Below, in pieces: positions 1 to 12,408 of a stretch of DNA of 64,000 bases (the stretch's first letter is position 1; every line of letters begins with the position of its first letter). Position numbers and translations under genes: made by a program. The DNA is from Trichoplax sp. H2 (Eukaryota; Placozoa; Uniplacotomia; Trichoplacea). The stretch covers positions 62,001 through 126,000 of the forward strand of contig NOWV01000176.1 of NCBI GenBank assembly GCA_003344405.1. The letters are read 5' to 3'. Under the pieces are notes generated by a model. It did not search any database. It saw only the letters and a program-made list of their open reading frames with translations, and was not told the origin of the DNA.

Positions 1-1
1 A

Positions 2-560
2 AGAGGATAGTTCGACTGATTGGAAGTGTTTCTTGACTCTCTTCAATACATCAATTGGCTGTACTGCGTCCATCTTACAGTATATTGCCCATTTGTCTAT
101 TAAAATGACGTTTCCTTTACCTCTTGTTCTGCCTAATCTCTCTCCATTTTTGTTGACCGAGTTTTAGCTCATCATTGAATATTATTCTTGAATATTATTA
201 TGAGGGAACTCTGCGAGTAATACTGTAGTGTAGTGTAGAATCTACATGAGTAAAACAGAAAGAGAATAGTGCGACTGATTGGAAGTGTTTCTTGACTCTC
301 TTCAGTACATCAAATGGCTGTACTGCGTCCATCTTACAGTATATTGCCCATTTGTCTATTAAAATGACGTTTCCTTTACCTCTTGTTCTGCCTAATCTCC
401 CTCCATTTTTGTTGACCAAGTTTTAGCTCGGTCATTGAATGTTATGATGAGGGAGCGGTCAGAGTAGTAGTGTCCAATCAACAGTACAGTGGTAGGGCAT
501 CAGACAGAGAAACGCGAGACTGATTGCAAGTGATTGCAAGTGTCTCCTCTCAGTGTCAAC
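2..560. repeat. Tandem direct repeat, period about 259 bp, 2 copies plus a decayed third
   Basis: Positions 2-180 and 261-440 are near-identical (few substitutions over about 170 bp), both running from AGTGTTTCTTGACTCTCTTC through a stretch ending GTTTTAGCTC. A worn third copy can be seen around 500-560 (GACTGATTGCAAGTG, then CTCTCAGTG). On the minus strand both full copies keep an open frame of about 50 codons (containing KGNVILIDKWAIYCKMDA) with a few amino-acid changes between copies. I do not recognise the peptide. The array is cut by the window edge, so the true copy number is unknown. Confidence 0.85.
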
Positions 561-1265
561 AAATGACCGTCGGCCAGAGTGTACAGTGTACAGTACCAAA
601 TACCCAAGACTACAGTACTTTTTCCTCCTTCGACTGGAAACGGCACTCTGCCAATGGATGCTGAATCGCTGATGCGTCAACTACTGACGTCATTGCTTCT
701 CCTCCCCCTCCATCGCAAACATGCCTTGGCAGTTGGTACTATACAGTGTAGACGCATGCCGTCCAACTCAGCGAAGCATCGTCAGGCAGTCACGTCCCGG
801 GTAGACAGTGCGCACTGGAGTGAAAAAGAAAAGCTGCAGAAATGGCTGTCTTGACGTAAAACTATACTGTACTGTATTGATGGACTACTCCATCCAATCT
901 TCGACTCTCTCTCTTCATAGCCATGTACATTGTGCGATGACCGTGAATCCACAAAGAGTGGATTCACTGTGAATGCAGAGGTTGGAACGGCCGCTGGATA
1001 CAACTTGAGCGGTAGTATTCTACAGTACTGTGGAAAACCAACTGCACATGCGCACGCTTTACTCCAGGACTGGACTGGCCAGTCTACAGTACCTCTCAAG
1101 ATGGCTTGGTACTGTAGGGCGGACATGGACTGTAGGCATGGGACAAAAGCCGACCTGCGCCCTTTAGCATTTGCAAGTTTTTCGCTCGTGCCGTAGTACT
1201 GACTAGATTGGCTCGCCATCATCGTTCTTTCGCCATTTTTTCCACCTCAATTATTTTCCTTCATC
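561..1265. other. 5' flank of profilin 1, GC-richer, with TACTGTA/TACAGTA words
   Basis: This stretch is clearly richer in G+C than the rest of the left part and holds repeated TACAGTA/TACTGTA words (for example near 570-620, 860-880, 1020-1030 and 1085-1115). Long open frames occur on both strands, but none resembles a known family; the balanced composition by itself yields stop-poor frames. It probably contains the promoter and 5' untranslated region of profilin 1. I see no clear TATA box or other defined promoter element. Confidence 0.5.
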
Positions 1266-4005
1266 ATGAGTTGGCAAACTTATATTGACTCTAACTTGCT
1301 GGGTACCGGTAAAGTGACACAAGCTGCTATTTGTGGCTTAGATGGAAACTTATGGGCATACAGCAAAGGCTTTCAGGTAATGTTCAGTGAACTCATCCTC
1401 ATGTACCCCTAAAAAAGAACTTTCCATGTGGCCTTGATCAAGAGGCCTTCAAAAAAATCTCACTACAGCCTAATTTCCTCACCAGTCATGTTGCTTTCAT
1501 TCTTGACCAATGTTAAAAATGCTTGCAATAGGCCAAAAAAAGAATTTTATCCATACAGTCATGGTACACCTCTTGCGATACGAACTGGATGACGGAGGAA
1601 GAAACCTGTTTTCGATCATTCTCCTCTGGCGCTTTTTTCCAATCCTGGACTTGCTTTGCAGTCCAACATTTTCACATATCTCGTCCGTCATCCAATGCGT
1701 TAAGCTTCTTCAAAATCATTCAAATAGACAGGCTACTGTAGTGGCTCAATCTTGCTTTAAATAATCATGGGCAATATGGATCGATCGTTAGTATGGAATC
1801 ATGACAACTCAGCTATCCAATAGATACACGTTTTCTTCTTTTCAACTTTTAATTTCTTCCGAAGAATCAGTTTTGAAATATTCTATACTGTACTCTACTA
1901 GACCAAGACACGGTTGAACAGGGCCCAACCCTGTTCAACCTTCAAACTCTCTCATGCCTGTCATGTCTTTCTCTTGCTTGAAATAGCTCAAATCCAACCG
2001 ATGACAGTCTACAAGTACAATTGTACCCATCCATCATGGTTATCGTTGATTTCAACAATCAACGACAGTTTTTCTCCTTGACTAGAAAATACAAATCAGG
2101 TATGATTCAAATAGGCAATCTTAGTTGTCGTCGCTGCAAGGATTACTTCACGTGATGCCACGCTAGTAGTAGTACTATAAATGGCCACTTGAAATGGGCT
2201 AGGGCTACAGACGAATTGGATTGAAAGCTATCATTTCCTTCGCTCCATTCCAATTTTCAATAGACTTCGCACAGAATGGACAATATTGCTCAAGCAAGAT
2301 AAAAAATCGCCATGGAATGTCGTAGTTCCCTTAAAATAGAGTGAATGACCATACTGACAAACAATTCAAAACTCGGATCGTCGTCATTGACTGATGAAGA
2401 AAGCTCGAGATAGAGATCGAAGAAGAGTAAAAGTAAAAACGTCCACAATGTGCATTCATTCTTATGAAATCCACGATCGATAATCCTTTATGACCACTAA
2501 TGCATATTGATCGCCATGAGAATAGAAGGACTACAATCTATTTTCTTACAGAAATTGTGATAAAATAATGATAACATCAACTACGGTCATGGCACGGAAT
2601 GGGGTACGCTGATTGATCGTAGCAAAGTACGCTCTTGACGATCGAAATCAACCCCTTGCAAGGATCTTAGAGAATCATACTTTATTGTTCATTTCTCGCT
2701 TAATCTCATCAACAGAACGCTTTTTTAGCCCCTTACAAACGGTATGCAATCTTGTAGAATTCGATTGCAATGGACGTGCGGACAATTAGCATCGTGTCTA
2801 GAGATGACATTTTCTTACATGATTCGTTCGCATCGATCGTATATTTGAATTTCTGCCCTACAAGACTTGGCTTTCATGAGTGCCTACCGCATTGATGCCT
2901 GAAATTAATTCACTTTAGTCAAACTGGGATTGATCTATTAACAACTTAAACATACTACGGTGGAGAAGTGCAAGCGAAGAATTGATATTGTACCGTATTG
3001 TTGTATTCAGACAGAAACCTTTTAGCCTAACGTTTTAATCGATCGTATGTATTCATTTACCAAGGTGGAAATCGAATGCAGGATAAAGTACAGAGAAAAA
3101 TCCCTTTCTTTCTGAGTCAATATATACGATACTGCAGTTTCCATGCCCTATGCGCATGGTTTGCTATCCATTTCCTCTTTTATCGAGAAGCAAAACTATT
3201 AACAAATGATGGCACGCCATACTCTTCAAATGTTTTTGTTATCGAAACGTGTTAAAAAAATTGAAAGTAGAGTAAATTTAGTGGATTTTAATTGCATTAA
3301 TAATTCGTCATTCTTTGTTTTATTCTGGCAGTCGTACATTAAATTCATTCGTTGTAATGATAGTCATTGTCAAGGAAGCTGCTCCAAAGTTGCGTAATTG
3401 CTCAATGTGAAATAAAAAGGGACTGCAAGTTAACTACATAATACTGCATTGGATTCATGATTATCGATGAATTGAATGTAGCTACTACAATATACTCACT
3501 GTTGATCCGTGATTGCAAAAGGTTGCCTACAGTCCTACTTGGGTAGAACTTTATCTATACCATTCAAATCACTAATTACAGTATAAAAAGAGGAAATAAC
3601 GACTATACTAAAAAATGGGATTACAATAATTGTACTTGATCCAACTCTTGAATTTCTTGTTCATGATTATACAATCGTCAAAAATCGATATTCTAATGAA
3701 ATGATATTATGCTATTATTATATCTTTAGCCTACTCCAGCAGAAGCAACAGCCATCATTAAGGGCATCCAAAGTGATAGCTCGGTATTAGCCGCAAGTGG
3801 AATTAAAGTTAATGGTACCAAGTACATGTTTCTACAAGCAATAAAAGATGAATTCGCTTACGGCAAAAAAGGCAATGACGGAGTTTGTTGCATCAAGACA
3901 GGCCAATGTTTGATTATTGGCACCTATGAAAATGGTATTCAACCTGGAGAGTGTTCTGTAGCTGTTGGAAAAGTGGCCGATCACTTGAGGAATAGTGGTT
4001 ATTAA
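1266..4005 (+). CDS. Profilin (copy 1), two exons
   Basis: Profilin binds monomeric actin, promotes nucleotide exchange, and binds proline-rich ligands and phosphoinositides in the cytoplasm. Exon 1 is 1266-1376, exon 2 is 3730-4005, with a 2353-bp GTAATG...TTTAG intron in phase 0; the product is 128 aa, the normal length for the family. The start is the first ATG and gives the classic profilin N-terminus MSWQTYIDSNLLGTG, with AAICGLDGNLWA following as in the first beta strands. Exon 2 has GIKVNGTKY and ends in the typical C-terminal helix (VADHLRNSGY). The N-terminal tryptophan of the poly-proline site is present. The intron position after GFQ is shared with the second profilin at 12560, so the two are duplicates. 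The identity is certain; the exact paralogue class is not. Confidence 0.95.
1912..1940. repeat. Perfect 12-bp inverted repeat, 5-nt loop, in profilin-1 intron
   Basis: GGTTGAACAGGG (1912-1923) and CCCTGTTCAACC (1929-1940) are perfect reverse complements around the loop CCCAA. It is unusually GC-rich for this intron. Function unknown. Confidence 0.85.
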
Positions 4006-4520
4006 TAAGTTGAACGATTAGGATATCTTGAGAACAGTTTGTGTTAACTACAGTATTAATTACTTTGATAATTATCGTACCGTAATGTACTACCGTCATG
4101 CTGCTATTTACGTAAAATGCCGAGTTAACGTAGTGCTGTACTTTCGATTGTAACCTTATTAGGCATAAATAACCTAAATTAATAATTTTTACAGCAACCC
4201 AATTTTGGTATCTTGTCCGATGGACTTCATGATTTAGTGCAGGATAGTGTGTGTAATGGGCAGGCCTACGTTCAAAATAGAGATTTAGCAAAAATAATCA
4301 TTTAGGCGGAATAAATATTTCAAATGGTTTTGTTTTGTCGTATAGATTTGATTCAGCTTAATTGGTCATATTTTGCTGTTATGTGTTCTTTCTTCCTACT
4401 CTTTACGATAGCAATCATAATTCTTTCCTTTGATAAAATCAGTTATTTGGATCAATGGGTTTTATATCATAACTAAAGCTAGATAAGTTGATGCCTACTT
4501 TCATAAATCCTTGCTAAACC
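4006..4520 (+). other. 3' UTR/flank of profilin 1, homologous to flank of profilin 2
   Basis: The stretch after the stop codon aligns by eye with 14745-15185 downstream of profilin 2. Shared blocks include CCAATTTTG near 4198 and 14898, GATTTGATT near 4347 and 15041, TCAGTTATTT near 4439 and 15134, and ATCCTTGCTAA near 4506 and 15172. The similarity outside the coding exons shows that the duplication was made at the DNA level and was not a retrocopy. Confidence 0.75.
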
Positions 4521-7154
4521 TACTTCAAACTTGACGTGGTTAGTTGTTTGTTGGTGTAATGATGAATAAATCTTGTGGATTATCGTAATAGCTTTGAAAG
4601 AAGATTTTTATTGTCATCAATGGCTAGAATGATTGATGCTTTGCAAATTACTCGACAATAGTACAACCGATTGGTAGTATTGCTTGGGGTCAATATGAAT
4701 GAATTAATTAAACCACTGCTGCTATCTTACATTCTTCACTATTTAGCACTGTAGTCGCATGTCTACAAATTAACTCTCAGCCAACTGATCCAAGAGTGAT
4801 CAATACTGTCGCATGTACCTGATAATAATACTCCTTGAATTCAGCATGGATCGCTATAAAATTAAGCTACATAATAAATTGAAGGGAAAGAATGATTTGT
4901 TCGTACAACGGGAATGGTATAGCTAGTCCAAGATTCTTTAAAGCGAGAATTTAACCCAACATTAATAGTTATAAATTGCAAGTGATTCCATTTATATACT
5001 GTAATTGTAAAAGTTGGATGCGACGATACTACTCATGATCGAGTTGGCACTATTTACTCTTTGCTGTAAAATCGATTGCTTACCATCCATTCTAAACCAT
5101 CATGGCTAATCTAGCGATCCATAATATGAAGTACAGTAGGCAGTCAGTCGTGTAGAAAACAAATTGATCATTATGGCTTGATGTGGATTGCAATAGGAGA
5201 AAAAAAAATCGACCCGTATAAGCAGGGAACTTTCGGCGTCTTTTCACGACCGCTGATCTACAGCAATATCATTAGGTCCAATGTTAAATATACATACTCT
5301 AAATGCTTGTCTACGCGTACAGTATATATGGATTGCTCGTATCTACTACATTAATTCATAAATTGCTTCTTGGCATGGTCATTCATATTAAAATTTTATT
5401 GGCTGCATTACAATCCTTGTATCATAAATATCAAGTTATACTCGTTGCCGAGCAATCTTGCTTAATCTGCTTTTATATTCATTCGGGTGGTGCCACTTTA
5501 ATTCACCTTTATCCAATGGTCCAAGACAGTCCAATTTTTCCAATTGACCTATCGTATAATTAATTATCAGCACTATCAGTGGCTCAATACTACACAGGAA
5601 GCACAAATCAATATAGCATAATCACCAATTGCTAAACTCTGTAGAAGAGAATGGCCAGTATTGTTTTAAATTCAATTCAAATAATAAAGCAACACTACTT
5701 GTGATACTGTATTCAAGACAATTTGAAAAAATGGAGGTCAAAAATAATAATTAGAAATAAATACCATATTTAATCATGATACAAGCGCCAAGATCTGACC
5801 ATTGAATTCATCTAGAAAACTCTATCCAGTCACAATTCATTACCAATGCAAACTTATTTCTACCCTTTTGTCACTAGCAAAATCAGTTAATTCAATTAGA
5901 TAGATATCCATGGCGTATGCTATCCGACACTTAAACCGAAAATAGACGCGACTATTCCTTTGTAAGTTAGCCAATTTGGAATATCAATAGCGCTTCAAAG
6001 GTGATTTTATTTGCTAATTCATTTCCTATCCAATGATACGATAAAGCATCTCGTTGGTTTTATGCGGATAATCCAACTTGCTGTGGAAGCAATTGATTTT
6101 AGGTAGGTGTAACAGCGGAATAGAAATGTATGTAGTGAAAATACATGATTAAAATCTACTCTGCTGTGCATATGGGATTCTTATGTACTACTGTAGTTAT
6201 GACATATTCATTTATGTTGATATAGAATTCAAACGGAGTTAGTATAGATTAATGTAGGCTTACAGAGAATGCATCCAAGATGTGTGTTTTCAACGTCTAG
6301 CTGTGAATTAGATAGTACTTTGATGCTTAACTAGTTTAATCATGTCGTGCCCATACATAACATATACAGTAGTTTCTTTAGTTTCATTTAGTAGATGCAT
6401 CTGTCATACACCACCAGTGGCAAAGTAGTCTCCACACGCCAATGCTTATGAAGAACGATTCTTACTAACTTAAAGAGGTGAAAATTCGCTATAGCAGCAA
6501 AATAATTCAGTTCCAACGACCCAATACCATAGTATAATTATAGCGTCTGTGATAGTGTAGACGAGGTAGTCAGAGATTGACTACTATTGATTCCTGAAGA
6601 AATATTGACAACCAAGATTATAGCCTTGACAATTCAATAGCAATTGACAAACTAGTAGACTAACTAACTAAAAAGTGGTCTTCAGGCACTAGCCTTTGAT
6701 CGTCTCGTCAGAAACTGCTGGTGTACATAAAGTAAAACTATCCTTCTAAATAACAGTGCATCATCATATTAATCAAAGGTTAAACAGATTATATGAAGAA
6801 ATGACAACGTCAATTCACACAAACAGTTTTTAATATTACTCAATAATTAAAACGAGCTTACGCATGGTAACTGCATCGAACGATGAAATTCTTCTCTACC
6901 GTCAATGATAGGATCAAGTTGACTTCAACGCAAGAAATACAGTATATCCAGTTTATGCTACTAATGCGTAAGATACCATCCTAAGCGGCCTTTCAACTAC
7001 CATCTGCAGGATAATCTGAATTTACATTACAACACCAAACGCTTAGCTCTGTCTGTAATCATTAGAAAGCATCATTTTCTTTTAAAGTAATCAGGCCAAT
7101 CTCCCTGTTAAGAATTAAAGCCAACTTTTATCCTTTTTGGCGCTAGATTAAGTA
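4521..7154. other. Intergenic, no gene recognised
   Basis: AT-rich sequence with only short chance open frames. I find no exon-like block, RNA gene or clear repeat. If the [profilin-NME7] duplication model is right, the terminal NME7 exons (12-15) once lay here; I could not recognise them, so they are deleted or decayed beyond sight. Confidence 0.5.
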
Positions 7155-8275
7155 TATCTTTATCAATATTCAAGTACCTTATATAAAGGATTCGAAATTG
7201 GAAAATCTTGGCTCGATATCGATGGTAAGATTTTTGAATTCAAATCCGCCTGATTTGAAGAAGAGATTTATTTCAATAATGATTGCCTTATAACCATTAC
7301 TTAGCAAAATCTTATCAGTATTCAAGTACCTTATAACCTCGTATAGAGGATTCGAAATTGGAAAACCTGGGCTCGATATCGATGGTAAGATTTTTGAATT
7401 CAAATCCGCCTGATTTGAAGAAGAGATTTATTCCAACAATGATTGCCTTATAACCATTACTTAGCAAAATCTTATCAGTATTCAAGTACCTTATAACCTC
7501 GTATAGAGGATTCGAAATTGGAAAACCTGGGTTCGATATCGATGGTAAGATTTTTGTCTTCAAATTCTCCGGATTTGGAGAAGAGATTTATTTCAATGAT
7601 TGCCTTATAACCATTACTTAGCAAAATCTTTACCAATATTCAAGTACCTTATAACTTCATATAAAGGATTCGAAATTGGAAAACCTTGGTTCGATATCGA
7701 TGGTAAGATTTTTGAATTCAAATTTTCCGGATTTGAAGAAGAGATTTATTTTAATAACGATGGCCTTATAACCATTACTTAGCAAAATCTTTATCAATAT
7801 TCAAGTACCTTATAACTTCATATAAAGGATTCGAAATTGGAAAACCTTGGTTCGATATCGATGGTAAGATTTTTGAATTCAAATTTTCCGGATTTGAAGA
7901 AGAGATTTATTTTAATAACGATGGCCTTATAACCATTACTTAGCAAAATCTTTACCAATATTCAAGTACCTTATAACTTCACATAAAGGATTCGAAATTG
8001 GAAAACCTTGGCTCGATATCGATGGTAAGATTTTCTTCTTCAAATCCGGAGAATTTGAAGAAGAGATTTATTTCAATAACGATGGCCTTATAACCATTAC
8101 TTAGCAAAATCTTTATCAATATTCAAGTACCGTATAACCTCGTATAAAGGATTCGAAATTGGAAAACCTTGGCTCGATATCGATGGTAAGATTTTACTTC
8201 TTCAAATCCGGAGAATTTGAAGAAGAGATTTATTTCAATAATGATTGCCTTATAATACGCACCATTCCTTAGCAA
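7155..8275 (-). repeat. Seven tandem units of about 160 bp built on an NME7 exon-11 copy
   Basis: The anchor GATGGTAAG recurs at 7221, 7381, 7541, 7699, 7860, 8021 and 8182, giving spacings of 158-161 bp and seven units that are very alike. Read on the minus strand, each unit contains the pseudo-exon peptide KILPSISNxGFPISNPLYE, which matches the intact NME7 exon 11 at 18577-18641 (KILRSISDQGFEISSLYM) in frame and position. The flanking part matches NME7 intron 10 (for example TAAGGCAATC...TTATTG on the minus strand). The splice acceptor AG of the true exon is lost in the units and the donor is displaced, so they are unlikely to be used as normal exons. The first unit lacks about 10 bp. Confidence 0.9.
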
Positions 8276-8451
8276 AATTATGTCATTTGGCACATAGAAA
8301 TTCTCTACAATATGCCACCACAAAAGGTAAAAGAGGCCGTAGGCATACATTCAACAACAGCTGGAGATTTAATCGCAAAAATGCAATAAGTAAATCTTAC
8401 AGTATTCCTTCGTCCAAACCTACCTTTTGCAACATCTTCATTTTCATGATA
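7155..8451 (-). pseudogene. Partial NME7 pseudogene: exon 10 copy followed by amplified exon 11 copies
   Basis: On the minus strand 8349-8451 is a copy of NME7 exon 10 (18780-18882). It is 103 nt long, exactly as the intact exon, is preceded by TTACAG and followed by GTATGC, and has an open frame in the same phase (peptide core RRNTVRFTYC against RRNTAKFTEC, ending AVVE against AVAE). One codon is gained and one lost relative to the intact exon, so frame is kept. The nucleotide-binding lysine motif KPRA has become KSPA. Downstream on the same strand come the tandem exon-11 units. Exons 1-9 and 12-15 were not recognised around it, and no start codon or full domain remains. Best read as a decayed duplicate of the NME7 gene at 17860-20989; expression of the remnant cannot be ruled out. 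Confidence 0.8.
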
Positions 8452-11400
8452 CTGTAATATGTTGATAAGCTTCTTTGTTGGTCAACGGATAACGTATGAG
8501 ACACATTTGACTTCCTAGCACTGTTATAGTTATCGAAGATCACTATTAATTATTCGATTACTGTATAGCATTGTACCGGATAATACGTCGTTAACTCTGG
8601 TAAGTTCTACATTCTCGTCGATTTGATAGATGTATGATTCGATACTCGTATATACAATTATTGTACAATGTTCATGTTCATAAGGACTCACGAGTTGTCC
8701 TCTTCTTTTCATTATTACGCTCTTCGTGGATTCTCAATAAAATCCTGTTATCCCCTAACATCAACATGCTTGTGTCCTCGTTGATGATGTAGGCTTTTTA
8801 TAAACAAACCCTTAATATCACAGATACCACAAGCACTCTTTAACGATTCCAATACCAATCACATTTCATAGCCATTATCCTTTATAAGAACTGCCAATTC
8901 ATCCTAAATTAATATCCACTACAAGTATTAGAATTTGAATTTATTGGCCAACCATCTGAGGCCGGCAAATCAATACGAGTGGTATACGTGTATACTCGTA
9001 CAATTTAGAGCAAGACCAAGACTATGTCAGCTAATTATAATTTCTTATGACGAATGAGCTATATGGTATTACAAGCGATAATCATTGGCAATAAAGGGAT
9101 AAAATGCATTTCTTTTTGACGTGTGGCAACCAAATTTTATGTCTAAGTCCTTTTCCGTATATAGGATACAGTATTCCTAATGATTCAACACGTTATGAGA
9201 TAAACTATCATTGAAAACTAGTGTAACTCCACCTACAGTAAATCCAGTCGACACGTTGCAGACAAATTGTACTGCCATTTTTGGCGCTTGGCTTTTCCAT
9301 GGCTTTATCAACCTTATTTACTCTACTTACTAGCTAAACATCCTGTTGCTTCGCTGACATAGATATCATAGGTTCATCGAAAATGACAACATCAGCAGTG
9401 TTGTAGAACAGTTATGAAATTTTATTTTACTGAGTGTACAAGTGTACTATAATGACCAATATTTATTGGCCATCTCATGGCCTCAGGCTTTTACTGTAGG
9501 TTCGCTTAAGTTAAAACCTTCACATGAGCGGTGTGTGCAACAATGGCAAGCGGTAATTTGCCGTTTTCATCTCATTTATTAGTTGAGTTATTAACTCTTT
9601 TAAATTGTTTTATTACAATATACGTTTACCACAAATTTCTCTCAATACTGTAATAAAAGCCACTCGGCGTGTCTATTTTCTCTTTAGATATAGAAAAAGG
9701 GAAAAATTAGGACTTCAACGAATGTAAAAATACAATACTTTATACCAAACATGTAGGCATCTATATAAGAATAGTTAAGGCATACAACAATCATTTCTGT
9801 ATATTTTGCCATCTAAAAATCGGAAGAATTAGTAAACATGCCGTACACTATCGTACAGTAGGATATACTGATTTATGCAGTATACATTACAAAGACAGAG
9901 ACTACATATTCACTAGCAAGCTACTCATTCTTTACGGAGCTTATTTTTTACTCTATGTCAATGTTGAAAATCGACTGTATCCATCTAGCTTCACATTTAT
10001 ATGAGCTAACTTTGTTATGATAGCGAAATCTACGAAAAAAGTCGGTAGTACGCTGACTGAAATGTAAAAATACTACTGCACTTTTAGAAAAGCAAAGCTA
10101 ACAATCATGGACTACTCAATGCACCTAGTAGTCCATGCAACAACATTCGATTAAGCTAAGCTCTCAGCATTTTTAAGAAATATGCACGCTATCGTACGGC
10201 CACATATTGGTAAACCTTACAAAAAAACATTTCACTTTAAATTTCCCTTGCCGCTTTTAATGCAATAACAATCATAGAGATATGCCGCGGACTACTTCCT
10301 GACAAATTTACTAGTCTAACGTTAAGCACTTCCATTGACTTGCTACGAATTACTACCCTAATTTATCGTAAGATCTAGTAAGAATATAGTACTGCTACGC
10401 CTAAGGGCTATCCTTCTAAAAGGATCACGATCGGTAGACACATTGCACTATAGCCTACAAAACAGCTTTAGACTATAACCCTGAAACAGGCATGGGCTTC
10501 TAGAAATATACACAAGTAGTTCAACGTAATTCTAGAAGCCCATGGTAGAAAACTGTATACTATACACTCCTAAAGTAAGATTACGCTTTATGCAGAATTT
10601 AAAACAGAATGATCGATCTCAACTGATTTAACTTCTGCCAATTCTGTGATCGGTAAGTGAAATTTCGTGACGCACAATCAGCTCAGAACGTAACACACGC
10701 CTATCTCAATGGAGACTCATTATACTCTTATAGCTTATAATTATCCGATAAATTGTAAAGTAAGGTATGTTTACAAATAACCGATAAATTGATATACAAG
10801 ATTTATTGCTGTAAACATGAAGACCATATTGCATGGTAATGATGTCGGGTGAGATCTTGTAGTTTATTGTCAATGCTAAATTAGAGCAAAAGAAATCGCA
10901 TGCATGTGGTCTGCTGCAATAGTTTGGAAATGATAGTGTGATTAATTAGGTTACCTTAAGAAAATTAGACAGAGAAAGGTTTGTTACTATTTAACCGACC
11001 TTATTGCTCGTATTCAATATGTTGTTGATCCGATTTAATTGAACTTGGATCAATACGTACTTTAAATTTATTTTTAAAAGTTAAATGTGGCTTAATTTAT
11101 TATCTAATTATGCTACTAGATCCAATTTTGGTTAGTTCAAATTTTAACTTTTTGACACCATTTCCAACTCAAATCTCGCCTTTGGTTATGTTTACTGGAT
11201 TCACCTATCCAGAATGTAGCCAATAATTAATTACACTAACCGTATTTTAAATAATGGCTTTTGTCAGATCGAATCATATTTGCGTACCTAGAAAATGTTA
11301 TTTATTATCCATTAATTAATTAGTTAATTCCCTATAGAATTCAGCTGTACCGTGGAAATTAACGGCCCCAATGTTAAATAAATTACTGTACACTATTATA

Positions 11401-12408
11401 CTGTACATTCTAAAGCCTTCTGTTATTATTACAACTACAATAATAAAATGACTGCAAAAGAATCTTAATGTACTGTACTGTCTCTAGCGAAATTTCTATC
11501 TCTTTGTCAATTATTTTGATGTTGCTCAATTCGTAGTCTGCATTATTAAGTATAATAGCGATAAAAAGTTTTCGGAGTCAACTGAGTAGAAAATAGACGC
11601 GATTTACAAAGTTGAAAGTCTGATGAAAGTTTTCAACAATTTTTTAAGCAGTAAATTCTCTCATTTCTCCGCATGAGCTACAATCTGAATTAAAATCAAC
11701 AATCTTCAACATTAAAATTTTTTTACTTGCTTTAAATAAGAACTAAAAGTAATATAAAATAAATAGGCCCGATCAGTTGCTCAATCAAACGATGATTACT
11801 CATCTGAAATGGTTCAAATAGGGCTTGTTTTCATATAAGCAACTTCACACAACAACTTAAAAAATAGTGTTGGAATGATCTAATTAACTTGTAAAAGCAT
11901 CAATTTTTACCGTAAAACCGGTATTTAAACTAGTTTACAAAAATACATTTGCCTTCTAAGTGAAATTAGCATGTAAACACCTGTAGTAAAAACTCTCTCG
12001 TAAGTTCCAATTGCAATTTTGAATTAGACATAAATTATTATGCAATGTCCGTACTTTCGCTAAAATTATATAGCCAAGATAATACAGTATAGTTCACGGA
12101 TAGTATTAGGGACTTCTTTTACATTTCGCTCTACATCTATATCTGATTTTGAAATGAGTAAACATTATTGAAAAATCCTGCCTACGGCTATGAGAAAAAT
12201 ACCTTGACTTAAGGTATGGATTTATCTCAAGCCTAAATTGATTTAATTTAAAATCCTTAATTTAAGCTTGATTTTAATTCAATCATGTTAATATTGCAAG
12301 CTAATCATGTTATCGTGTCGTATGGTAGCAATTAAATTGAATAGATAGAACCATTTTAGACGACGCAAGATTGTAGGCCCAGACATAGCCATCTCATACT
12401 GTTTTTAA
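8452..12408. other. Intergenic, no gene recognised; one long hairpin
   Basis: AT-rich sequence without convincing exons. The 5' exons of the NME7 duplicate would be expected between about 8.5 and 10.6 kb but were not recognisable. The one distinct structure is the inverted repeat at 10491-10544. Confidence 0.5.
10491..10544. repeat. Inverted repeat with perfect 15-bp arms
   Basis: CATGGGCTTCTAGAA (10491-10505) is perfectly complementary to 10530-10544, with a loop of 24 nt. Chance is unlikely at this length. It may be the ends of a small decayed foldback element or an RNA hairpin; there is no further evidence. Confidence 0.85.

Noticed and set aside
782-1222. Minus-strand open frame of 146 codons beside profilin 1
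   Set aside because: No family resemblance, no signal peptide, lies in GC-richer flank where several frames are open on both strands, and overlaps TACTGTA words.
7179-8350. Open frames of 60-82 codons in the 160-bp array
   Set aside because: They result from reading the repeat unit, whose length is not a multiple of three, in successive frames; the true content is the NME7 exon-11 copy.
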